From the NCBI GenBank assembly GCA_030614945.1, contig JAUXAH010000002.1:1-29290 (forward strand): DNA of 29,290 nucleotides, written 5' to 3'. This document shows, one piece after another, positions 16,207 through 22,241 of the stretch. Position 1 is the stretch's first letter. The number at the start of each line of letters is the position of its first letter. Made by a program: the position numbers and the translations under genes. Below the pieces are notes generated by a model. It did not search any database, was not told the origin of the DNA, and saw only the letters and a list, made by a program, of their open reading frames with translations. The stretch comes from Phycisphaerae bacterium. GTDB lineage: Bacteria; Planctomycetota; Phycisphaerae; Sedimentisphaerales; SG8-4.

Positions 16207-16914
16207 ATGGCACTTGTAAAGTATGGAGGCGGAGTCGTACAGCTTTCCGGATCGATAGCCGGAAACGTTTTCGCCAGAAACCGATTCGGGAACTACGTGC
16301 GTCCCCGGACCAAACCCGTCAACCCAAACAGCGAACGTCAGGAATTCTCCAGGGCAGTCGTCAGCTACCTTGCTGAATACTGGCACAACAACCTGAACGC
16401 CACTCAACGCGGACTCTGGGATGTCTACGCCGCCGCAGTCGCAATGAAAAATCGGCTCGGTGAGACCATTCACCTGACTGGCTTCAACCACTTCATTCGC
16501 ACCAACGCCGCCTATCGAAAAATCACCACCGCACCCTTTGACGCCGCTCCGACAATCCTATCACTGCCGGAAAAAGACACGATTCTACAGTGCACCGAGG
16601 AAAACATCGCAGCCCAGACGTTCACCTTTACTTGCGACGTCGCTGGCTGGTGGCCCGACGGTGACGGAAAGTATGGGATCCTGATCTACCAGGGACAACC
16701 GCAGCTCGCAAGCCGCAACCAATTCGCAACACCCTGGCGATACATCGGCTACATCGACACCACTGAGGGTCCCCTGGGTACTGCAACCGAGCCCGCAGGA
16801 TTTGCGTTCGCCCTCAACCAGAAAGTTTGGTTTCAGGCCCGGGTCATTACAGGAACCGGTAGACTGTCGGAGCTCTGGCATCTGGACCCGAGAACAATAG
16901 AGGCGGACCCGTAG
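16207..16914 (+). CDS. Virion-type protein with GS-glycine N-terminal motif
   Basis: The 235-aa product starts at ATG 16207 with TTTGGAGG eight bases upstream. The N-terminus (MALVKYGGGVVQLSGSIAGN, then FARNRFGNYVRPRTKP, N-P-N-S-E-R-Q) is shared in pattern with the shorter gene at 18330. A middle segment (LNATQRGLWDVYAAAVAMKN) is followed by HLTGFNHFIRTNAAYRK and then a beta-rich C-terminal half. It reads like a structural protein, but its exact role is unknown. The TAG at 16912 is the only barrier to a further 180 codons in the same frame (next entry). Confidence 0.75.
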   Translation: MALVKYGGGVVQLSGSIAGNVFARNRFGNYVRPRTKPVNPNSERQEFSRAVVSYLAEYWHNNLNATQRGLWDVYAAAVAMKNRLGETIHLTGFNHFIRTNAAYRKITTAPFDAAPTILSLPEKDTILQCTEENIAAQTFTFTCDVAGWWPDGDGKYGILIYQGQPQLASRNQFATPWRYIGYIDTTEGPLGTATEPAGFAFALNQKVWFQARVITGTGRLSELWHLDPRTIEADP

Positions 16915-17454
16915 GCCACGAGGACCCGCAGGAAATCGTGGCCGAGGCTGACTGACCCAGAACTGAAAGATTTTTATAACACTGGTGAGAACAACGATTA
17001 CTGGTGCTTTGGTGAGGGCGGAGACGCCCAGGTTTTCACCGCCGCCGAGTCCTATACTCTGACCAGTGTCAAGCTCAAACTAAGAGCAAACAATATGGCC
17101 CCCAACCCGGGTACGGTCAAAGTCGGTATTCAATCCACCGGCGTGGACGGTGGGCCCTCTGGGAACTATCTAGCGCTAGCTTCTCTGGATACCAGCGACT
17201 TGCCGGTCTTCCCAGCGACCGCACAATGGCGAGAGATCGTTTTCCCTCAAGGCTGTAATTTACTGATGGGTACAAAATACGCCGTTGTACTCGATATGTT
17301 TGCAAATCTGCCGGCTACGTCAATCGGTATCAGGGTCCATATAACCACCGGTGCATACCCAGGCGGCGAGACATGGGGAGGAATGGTCGGATTCCCCTGG
17401 GCGAAACTTTACGATGGACTAGATGACCTCATGTTCGAATGCTGGGGTTTTTAA
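16915..17454 (+). CDS. Surface-domain ORF continuing in frame after an amber codon
   Basis: After the TAG the same frame stays open for 179 codons to TAA 17454. The domain opens with LKDFYNTGENNDYWCFGEGG, has A-Q-V-F-T-A-A-E-S-Y-T-L-T-S-V-K-L-K-L, and ends WGF. It is the kind of beta-sandwich found in phage adhesins and secreted anchors. Between 16915 and 17094 the frame has no ATG, GTG or TTG, so the first standard start (ATG 17095) would cut off about 40 residues of the domain. Either the amber codon is read through, or a CTG near 16963 is used, or a start codon has been lost. Confidence 0.6.
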   Translation, partial: ATRTRRKSWPRLTDPELKDFYNTGENNDYWCFGEGGDAQVFTAAESYTLTSVKLKLRANNMAPNPGTVKVGIQSTGVDGGPSGNYLALASLDTSDLPVFPATAQWREIVFPQGCNLLMGTKYAVVLDMFANLPATSIGIRVHITTGAYPGGETWGGMVGFPWAKLYDGLDDLMFECWGF

Positions 17455-17470
17455 AAGTTTTGTTTGACTT

Positions 17471-17716
17471 ATGGTTGATCCACCATATAGAGTAAAAAAT
17501 ATGATGCCAGGAATGATCATGCTGTGGCACGGGAGTGTTGCCAGTATCCCATCCGGTTGGCACCTCTGCGACGGTACCGCAGGGACAATCGACCTCCGCG
17601 ATAAGTTTGTCGTTGGGGCCGGTAGCACCTACAACCCGGGTGACACCGCAACGACAAACGTTGCAACAAACGCCGGAATTGCTTACTACGCCGTTTGCTA
17701 TATCCAAAAGCTTTAG
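17471..17716 (+). CDS. Tail-collar/fibre-type C-terminal domain protein
   Basis: The 81-aa product contains GMIMLWHGSVASIPSGWHLC directly followed by DGT and DLRDKFVVGAGSTY, then AYYAVCYIQKL. This is the classic phage tail-collar/fibre-tip repeat, normally the C-terminus of a long fibre; here it stands alone. ATG 17471 has no clear ribosome site. The stop is TAG, and the frame after it runs into the next gene's ATG 17726 without a break. Confidence 0.8.
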   Translation: MVDPPYRVKNMMPGMIMLWHGSVASIPSGWHLCDGTAGTIDLRDKFVVGAGSTYNPGDTATTNVATNAGIAYYAVCYIQKL

Positions 17717-17725
17717 GTACCAAAA

Positions 17726-18133
17726 ATGCAGTGGCTGATCGATATCGTCCTCGAGGCCGTGGCCGCTCTCGGCTATCTAACGACCAGCTTCGTTGATCGG
17801 GGAGACGTAGGTGCCTGGGATTTCACCCATGCTGATCTAACCAAAGACAACTACTGGCATGACCTCGACTTATCTGCTATCGTGCCGGCTGGTACAACCG
17901 CCGTTCAGCTGCGAGTTCAAATTAAAGATGACTCTATCGCACGTGCAATCATCTTTAGAAAAAAAGGACACACTGGTTTTTGGAACATAGCACGCCTCAG
18001 AATCCAGGTAGCAAACGTTGAGATCGAAGGCGATATAATGGTTCCTCTTGACAACGACAGAAAAATCAATTACCTTGCAACCGGTGCGGTATGGACGCTT
18101 ATAGGTATTTCTGTTAGGGGCTGGTGGTTATAA
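17726..18133 (+). CDS. Beta-rich phage surface-type protein
   Basis: The 135-aa product has a short hydrophobic N-terminus (MQWLIDIVLEAVAALGYLTT). A beta-sandwich-like region follows (HDLDLSAIVPAGTTAVQLRV, then RIQVANVEIEGDIMVPLDND) and the protein ends in the aromatic-rich WTLIGISVRGWWL. The pattern recurs in phage adhesion or receptor-contact proteins. It is in the same frame as the preceding gene across a TAG. Its stop overlaps the next start as TAATG. Confidence 0.65.
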   Translation: MQWLIDIVLEAVAALGYLTTSFVDRGDVGAWDFTHADLTKDNYWHDLDLSAIVPAGTTAVQLRVQIKDDSIARAIIFRKKGHTGFWNIARLRIQVANVEIEGDIMVPLDNDRKINYLATGAVWTLIGISVRGWWL

Positions 18134-18330
18134 TGGCTCAGAGAGACAAGCTCATGCAAAAATTCGGACCGTTACTGCTCGAATCGTTTGGTAGGATCCT
18201 ATTCAACGAACTCAATGAGCTCCGTGCACGTGCCGGGCTGCCGCCTCGCACGTGGGAACAATTTTTCACTAAGATTAACAATCACCTTACAACGCTCGAA
18301 CCATACGACTGGATGACGGAGATGCCTTAA
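18133..18330 (+). CDS. Small hypothetical phage-type protein
   Basis: The 65-aa product starts at ATG 18133 inside TAATG. It is helical at the N-terminus (QRDKLMQKFGPLLLESFGRI), has RARAGLPPRTWEQFFTKI, and ends YDWMTEMP. The stop overlaps the next gene, again as TAATG, so translation is coupled along 17726-18593. The function is unknown. Confidence 0.65.
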   Translation: MAQRDKLMQKFGPLLLESFGRILFNELNELRARAGLPPRTWEQFFTKINNHLTTLEPYDWMTEMP

Positions 18331-18593
18331 TGGCACTAATCAAAAAGAGCATCGGTATCGAATCCATAACCGGCTCATGCGGCGGCGTCACCTTTAAGCG
18401 TGACTCCGATGGTAGCCACATCATCGCCAAACCAAGGCGGGTGCACCAACGCTCGAGCGCTCAGGACCGTCAACGGAAAGCATTTTCCATCGCTAAGAAC
18501 TTCGGTGGTGACTTGCGAACGGTTAGCTACAATATTTTCAGGGCGGCTGCCGGCTTAGATCCGAAAGAGCCGCCGATTGACTTTAAGCCTTAA
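18330..18593 (+). CDS. Small protein sharing the GS-glycine motif of 16207-16914
   Basis: The 87-aa product begins MALIKKSIGIESITGSCGGV and continues TFKRDSDGSHIIAKPRRVHQ, matching the N-terminal layout of the protein at 16207 (gly-ser turn, F-x-R, G, basic-Pro stretch, Q-x-R-Q-x-x-F). It appears to be a paralogous short version. It is coupled to the previous gene by TAATG. The role is unknown; a repeated structural subunit is plausible. Confidence 0.65.
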   Translation: MALIKKSIGIESITGSCGGVTFKRDSDGSHIIAKPRRVHQRSSAQDRQRKAFSIAKNFGGDLRTVSYNIFRAAAGLDPKEPPIDFKP

Positions 18594-18605
18594 CCGGACG
18601 GAATC

Positions 18606-18752
18606 ATGAGAATCGACACTAAAAAAATTGCTGAGTTGATGGACCAGGCTGCCGACCTTTTGGACCAGGGTAAACCTAAAGCCTGTCTACGTCTCCTCGT
18701 TAAAATCGAAAAACTTTTAAACCTATGGGTAGAAAGGCACCTATCACCATGA
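18606..18752 (+). CDS. Small helical hypothetical protein (48 aa)
   Basis: ATG 18606 sits 12 bp after the previous stop, with GGACGGAA upstream. The product is helical and begins MRIDTKKIAELMDQAADLLD, with many Leu and Lys. It ends in ATGA overlapping the next start. It is supported only by spacing and overlap. Confidence 0.5.
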   Translation: MRIDTKKIAELMDQAADLLDQGKPKACLRLLVKIEKLLNLWVERHLSP

Positions 18753-19021
18753 AAAAATCAGCGTTACTGCAAATCCAGGGCGTCTACCAGCTCTCAGCGA
18801 GGACCTGTCTTTTGAGTAACGTAGCGTTTGTAGGCTCGATAGTGAGCTTGCTTGCAGGCCTTACTATGGAATCCATCTCTACCTATCGGTCTGCTTGCAC
18901 GATACGCCTTTCCACACCAACGACAGTGCCTTTCGCTTCTATCTCCATACCACATTTTAGCGTTACCTCCAAGTCTGCAGGGTTACGATTCACTGGGCCC
19001 GTTGAAGTAACGCACATCTGA
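18749..19021 (+). CDS. Hypothetical protein with hydrophobic segment
   Basis: The 90-aa product starts at ATG 18749, overlapping the previous TGA. It has one moderately hydrophobic stretch (SNVAFVGSIVSLLAGLTM) and a Ser/Thr-rich C-terminal half. I do not recognise it. The composition of the second half is poor for a real protein, so the 3' part could be non-coding. Confidence 0.45.
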   Translation: MKKSALLQIQGVYQLSARTCLLSNVAFVGSIVSLLAGLTMESISTYRSACTIRLSTPTTVPFASISIPHFSVTSKSAGLRFTGPVEVTHI

Positions 19022-19034
19022 AAGGATTTGTCAA

Positions 19035-19424
19035 ATGAAAAAAATATGGTCTTTTGTGAGACACAATCAAGGCATGTTTATTAGTAGCATACTAGCGCTA
19101 GCTGTCCTCATCTGGACTTACGGTTGCGAATCGCAGGTGACATCCATCCTTTACGCACCAGACTTCGTCAACAGAGGACAGCTCGAGATCGAGGTAGATA
19201 CGTTCATCGCACAGGCTGAGCTCAAGTTTGCCGACCTCGACAGGCAGGACCAGGTCAAGAGTACCCTGTTCAACGCAGCGATTAATTTCATACAGGGCGG
19301 TAACGTCAACCCCGCAGCCGTTGCGATCGTAATCGGTAACATTTTAGGACTAGGTGCCGTCATCGACAACGTTCGCAAGCGAACACTCATAAACACGCTG
19401 AAAGGAAACGCCAAAAATGGGTAA
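19035..19424 (+). CDS. Phage-type membrane protein with Cys-containing N-terminal hydrophobic segment
   Basis: The 129-aa product has GAAAGGA upstream of ATG 19035. A positively charged start (MKKIWSFVRHNQG) leads into a hydrophobic segment FISSILALAVLIWTYGC, where the terminal Cys resembles a lipobox. An acidic amphipathic helix follows (RGQLEIEVDTFIAQAELKFA), then a second hydrophobic glycine-rich segment (VAIVIGNILGLGAVI) and a basic end. This matches small virion- or lysis-associated membrane proteins of phage-like elements. It is loosely similar in layout to the partial gene at the left edge of the window (2-367). Confidence 0.7.
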   Translation: MKKIWSFVRHNQGMFISSILALAVLIWTYGCESQVTSILYAPDFVNRGQLEIEVDTFIAQAELKFADLDRQDQVKSTLFNAAINFIQGGNVNPAAVAIVIGNILGLGAVIDNVRKRTLINTLKGNAKNG

Positions 19425-19590
19425 ATCAAGAACAAAAAAAACTGATCCGAAGAACCCAACGGTCAAGCCACATACCCGAGGCAATATGGTAAAAGACAGG
19501 GTGACTGGTAACTGGTCTCGTATCCCTGACGAACCCGCAACGGTCACAAAACTAGACGAGACCGAAGACGCTTCGCCCCCTCAAGCTTAG
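19417..19590 (+). CDS. Small basic hypothetical protein (57 aa)
   Basis: ATG 19417 overlaps the preceding gene by 8 bp and has AAAGGA about ten bases upstream. The N-terminus is strongly basic (MGKSRTKKTDPKNPTVKPH), a central VKDRVTGNWSRIPD follows, and the tail is acidic. It is too short and biased to assign. It converges with the minus-strand gene ending at 19544, overlapping it by 47 bp. Confidence 0.5.
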   Translation: MGKSRTKKTDPKNPTVKPHTRGNMVKDRVTGNWSRIPDEPATVTKLDETEDASPPQA

Positions 19591-19765
19591 CGTGACAATG
19601 CGTGCAGAGCCATCGGACTTTTAACGGCTCATCGTACCGGTCATGATGTTTGACGAGTGGTCCCCGATTCCCACACTCCTCGCATTTCTCCGGTTTCTTG
19701 ATCCAACCGACTTTCAACGCGTAAGCCGCTATCTCCCGACACCGAATTTTATAGTTGCGAGCCAT
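19544..19765 (-). CDS. HNH-like zinc protein
   Basis: The 73-aa product from ATG 19765 has two CxxC pairs in CEECG and CTHCH framing the HHDRYDEPLKV segment. This is the compact treble-clef pattern of phage HNH-like nucleases (C-x2-C, His-His-x-x-Y, W-L-C-x-x-C-H). The N-terminus (RCREIAAYALKVGWIKKP) is a DNA-binding-type helix. A longer frame exists upstream, but it would overlap the divergent gene almost completely and is rejected. The canonical His/Asn triad is not obvious, so the protein may bind rather than cut DNA. Its start lies only 24 bp from that of the divergent GNAT gene. Confidence 0.7.
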   Translation of the reverse strand: MARNYKIRCREIAAYALKVGWIKKPEKCEECGNRGPLVKHHDRYDEPLKVRWLCTHCHAKLEGAKRLRSRLVL

Positions 19766-19783
19766 TTGCAAATATGATACAAT
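19755..19783 (+). promoter_or_regulatory. Promoter of the GNAT gene, predicted leaderless
   Basis: TTGCGA (19755-19760), a 17-bp spacer and TACAAT (19778-19783) precede ATG 19790 by six bases, so transcription should begin at or next to the ATG. On the other strand TATCAT (19779-19774) stands eight bases before ATG 19765 of the HNH-like gene, with a weak TTTCCG 17 bp upstream. The two promoters are interleaved and each overlaps the opposite gene's start. Confidence 0.6.
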
Positions 19784-19789
19784 ACTCTC

Positions 19790-20284
19790 ATGGATCCGGA
19801 AATCAAATTCCGCATAGCCAACGAATCCGACATACCGGCAATCGTTTCGTTCGTGGACTTTTGGCTGAAAGGTCAGGGAATCCCAGCAAAGATACCCGGG
19901 TCCGCACACGATTACTTCGTGCCGGCGGGACGTCACCCCAAATATGTCACCAGGTACATAACGCTCCTCGCACTGCTCGAAAACGATATAATCGGCTGGG
20001 CAGTCAAAACACACAAGGGAGTACTCATTCACCTGCTTGTTGCAGGGACATTCCGCAACGAGGGAATCGGATCCGAAATGCTCGAGCTGATGGACCCCGA
20101 AACAATTAGATCCAAGATGGACCAGTCAGCCGGTAATCCGGCTGACTTCTATCGCAAACGCGGCTATACGCGGTCCTCGGATCCGCCCCAGGGCAAAAAA
20201 AACAACATCGAGGTATTTTCCCGACAAACTCCCGGAAAATTCGACTCGAAATTTCCGATAAAGTACAACGCCAAAACCACGTAA
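19790..20284 (+). CDS. GNAT-family acetyltransferase of the element
   Basis: The 164-aa product is IKFRIANESDIPAIVSFVDF at the N-terminus, with the acetyl-CoA loop in LLVAGTFRNEGIGSEMLELM (motif A: R-x-x-G-x-G) and a C-terminal FYRKRGY. It transfers acyl groups from acyl-CoA to an unknown amine. The segment IRSKMDQSAGNPADFYRKRG suggests a specific subfamily, not the generic N-acetyltransferases. No ribosome site is present, in line with a leaderless message from the promoter at 19755. It might modify a host protein or a small molecule during infection. Confidence 0.8.
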   Translation: MDPEIKFRIANESDIPAIVSFVDFWLKGQGIPAKIPGSAHDYFVPAGRHPKYVTRYITLLALLENDIIGWAVKTHKGVLIHLLVAGTFRNEGIGSEMLELMDPETIRSKMDQSAGNPADFYRKRGYTRSSDPPQGKKNNIEVFSRQTPGKFDSKFPIKYNAKTT

Positions 20285-20350
20285 AAAATAACAAAATCAA
20301 ATCAAAACACAAATTAAAGTATATTACTTAAAATCATATACCACACCGCA

Positions 20351-20691
20351 CGGCCCAGAGCCGGCCAACAAACGGCCCAGAGCCGGCCAACATACGACCA
20401 GGAACCGGCCAACATACGGCCAGGAGCCGGCCAACATACGGCTAGGAGCCGGCCAACATACGGCCAGGAAAAAAAACAAAGTCGGCTCAATTACGGCCAG
20501 GGGAAAAAACAAAGCCGGCTCAATTACGGCCAGGGAAAAAAACAAAGCCGGCTCAATTACGGCCTCGAGATAAAAAACGTCCGGCTCAATTACGGCCAGG
20601 GAAAAAAACAAAGCCGGCCCACAAACGGCCAAAGGTGAAAGAGACACCGGCACACAAACAGCCAAAGGTGAAAGGGACACCGGCCCACAAC
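20351..20691. repeat. Tandem array: five 22-bp then seven 33-bp units
   Basis: Units start at 20351, 20373, 20395, 20417 and 20439 (22 bp each, type CGGCCAGGAGCCGGCCAAC) and at 20461, 20494, 20527, 20560, 20593, 20626 and 20659 (33 bp each). All begin CGGCC-like and contain GCCGG-like. The 33-bp units have an A-rich insert. Both lengths are multiples of 11, so each unit keeps the same face of the helix. It sits near the right end of the element, after the GNAT gene. Reading frames run through it on both strands without credible starts. Confidence 0.85.
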
Positions 20692-20770
20692 CAATTACAC
20701 CACAAAAATTATACAACCACCCGTGTATAACAAAATCGAGGACGACCGGCCCACAACCGGCCCAGGGTAA

Positions 20771-20902
20771 GCCGCCGCCCGGCCTATCGGCCGTGCGGTA
20801 GCGGCTATACATCCCCACGAACAACCGCAACACAAACCACGGGTGACATCGAAGCGTTGCCGCCGCCCGGCCTAACGGCCGTGTGGTAGCGGCTGTATAT
20901 CC
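20771..20902. repeat. Twin 44-bp hairpin repeats at the right end of the element
   Basis: 20771-20814 and 20859-20902 are direct copies with about four differences. Each folds by nested pairing (GCCGC with GCGGC outside, CGGCC with GGCCG inside). The second copy ends 11 bp before the flanking 412-bp repeat, a natural place for a recombinase or accessory-protein site. Confidence 0.75.
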
Positions 20903-21630
20903 GTAGGAACAATCGGACCAATATAAATAGGGTCTTCCGGACAGCTATTGATTGAGCCGTTTTCCAATCTGTTAGCACCCTCAATCACGCTTGAGGGACC
21001 TACTTTGATGTTTTTGATAATTCGGCAGTTGATAAGTTTTGCATCTGCCCCCAATACTCCCATTGGTGAGGTTACAGACCTGGTGTAGGTCGCTATCATT
21101 TTTTGCAGGTTTTCAATTACTTTCGGCCTGTGACGATAAAATGCTATTATATAAGCGGTATGAGCGGATAAATGGTCGTAAATGGGTATTTCTCTGCCAC
21201 CGGCCTCATTAACAACAGCCACTTCCGTGCCGTTACCAAATGAACTTTCGCCTTCAACCGCAAGCAAATCAATATTTTCGATTAGGACGTCATCTTCTAT
21301 TATGTAGTTGGCAATATAATTTCTGATTTGGTCAATATATACATTATTGCCGATTGTGCAGTTGTGGATTGTTGCGTTGCTGATTCCCGTTGGCTTCGTA
21401 ACGCCGCCGAAAAAGGACACTCGCTTTTCAAACACACCTAACTTGATGTTGCCGGAGAAGTGTGTCGATTTTACTCTCCCAGCGTCGAAACCCTCGGCCA
21501 CCTGAACCTTTGACCAATCAGCACAACTGCAGCCCTGCACAGTCAGCTTGGCAATCTCCTCGGAAGATAATGGACGGGTTCCCGAACGCCTTTTATCGCA
21601 TTTGGGAGCCCGACGGAGTCCTGATGCCAT
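20872..21630 (-). pseudogene. DUF4954 protein, 5' part, cut by the element
   Basis: ATG 21630 has an AGAGAGG ribosome site seven bases upstream. The N-terminus carries LSSEEIAKLTVQGCSCADWS, then SFFGGVTKPTGISNATIHNC and hexapeptide-type turns (NATIHNCTIGNNVYI, IIEDDVLIENI). The true homology to DUF4954 ends at 20914. After that the frame reads about 14 element-encoded residues to a stop at 20872. Residues from LIENIDLLAVEGE to YIGP are duplicated in the 3' part beyond the element. The product, if made, would lack the second half of the repeat domain and the helical C-terminus. Confidence 0.88.
20914..21325. repeat. Right 412-bp direct repeat flanking the element
   Basis: This is the partner of 11671-12082, gap-free over 412 positions with 15 mismatches. 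Beyond 21325 the DUF4954 5' sequence continues; left of 20914 element DNA begins. That fixes both element boundaries to the base on sequence grounds. Confidence 0.93.
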
Positions 21631-21648
21631 TTTCGTACCTCTCTTTTA

Positions 21649-21706
21649 GTAGGGGCGGTTCGCGAACCCCGCCCCTCCGAGGGGCTGGGCGAACCGCCAC
21701 TACGCA
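21649..21706. repeat. Palindrome with nested GC-rich element upstream of DUF4954
   Basis: An outer pair (GTAGGGGCGGTTCG with CGAACCGCCACTAC, one gap) surrounds a 21-bp GC-rich core (21668-21688) of the same type as the purF repeat. The core is bounded by GCGAAC at 21662-21667 and 21689-21694. It looks like one repeat inserted into another, in the 5' leader region of the DUF4954 gene. Confidence 0.65.
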
Positions 21707-21751
21707 CCGGCAATATTGAAAACCATCATTTCTATGTCGTCAGAAAAATGT

Positions 21752-21937
21752 CTAATGTTCAGCACTTAATTTCGCAAAGGGAATATACGGATTGTAGTCC
21801 CATAAATCAAGATATTTAAGCCGATCCTTATAGGATAGTTCATTTTTCGTTTTGCTAAAGCCTAAAGTGGGATGGCATGAAAATAATTCGCCTCCGCCCA
21901 ACAGCGCGAATCGACCGGCTTTTGAGCGTCTGCACAC
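21752..21937 (-). pseudogene. Possible C-terminal gene remnant
   Basis: The minus-strand frame encodes about 61 residues with protein-like character (RFALLGGGELFSCHPTLGF, then LKYLDLWDYNPYIPFAKLSA) and ends in a normal stop. There is no ribosome site, and the DNA upstream is not an obvious start. It reads like the end of a gene whose rest is gone. I cannot name the family. Confidence 0.3.
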
Positions 21938-22241
21938 ACTTCTTCACAGCATTTCGGTAATTTGTAATTGATTTATCTGTCGGCTGGTTGAAGTTTTTAC
22001 TTTGGAATGGTTTCTCCGAAGGGCCTCTTAAACTAATGAATTTAGTCACCAGAGTCAGTGTCACAAAAATAAATTACAAAATTTTTGGCAAAATTTGGAG
22101 TAATCTGTTGGTCGGTGCCGATGTTTGTTGTATAAGGCAATTATAATCTCTTCGGGCAATCATCTGCGGATTTTTCGAGTTGTTTTTCAGGAACACCGTT
22201 TTGCAATACGTCGCAAGACGGGAACCCTCAAGGATGGGACT
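21938..22241. other. Intergenic region without a recognised gene
   Basis: This is mixed AT-rich sequence. A frame leads into the next gene from about 22125, but ATG 22242 is a better start for it. I see no convincing promoter pair or hairpin here. Confidence 0.4.

Larger units (their letters stand above)
12083..20913 (+). mobile_element. 8.8-kb integrated phage-like element
   Basis: The segment lies between the two 412-bp DUF4954 repeats, encodes a tyrosine recombinase, and carries about 18 mostly small genes on the plus strand. Many have the feel of virion surface proteins. The order is a non-coding structured left end, a zinc-knuckle protein, paired paralogues, an integrase, a winged-helix protein, structural-type genes, a membrane protein, an HNH-like protein divergent from a GNAT protein, and a repeat array at the right end. 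I recognise no terminase, portal, protease or HK97-type capsid. Excision between the repeats would give a 9,243-bp circle. Possible identities are a satellite, a small non-tailed virus or a reduced prophage. Confidence 0.88.

Noticed and set aside
17714..17725. Amber readthrough from the collar-type gene into the next gene
   Set aside because: The in-frame continuation is real, but the next gene has its own ATG at 17726, so readthrough is not required. It is kept only as side support for the first amber case.
19766..20032. N-terminal extension of the HNH-like protein
   Set aside because: It overlaps the GNAT gene on the opposite strand, and the extension has no domain character. ATG 19765 gives the normal compact zinc domain.
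20351..20691. CRISPR array
   Set aside because: Units are contiguous tandem repeats with no unique spacers, and no cas genes are present.
20324..20833. Minus-strand open frame of 169 codons through the repeat array
   Set aside because: It is a by-product of 33-bp repeats lacking stops. The protein is low-complexity, there is no ribosome site, and the opposite strand is open through the same units.
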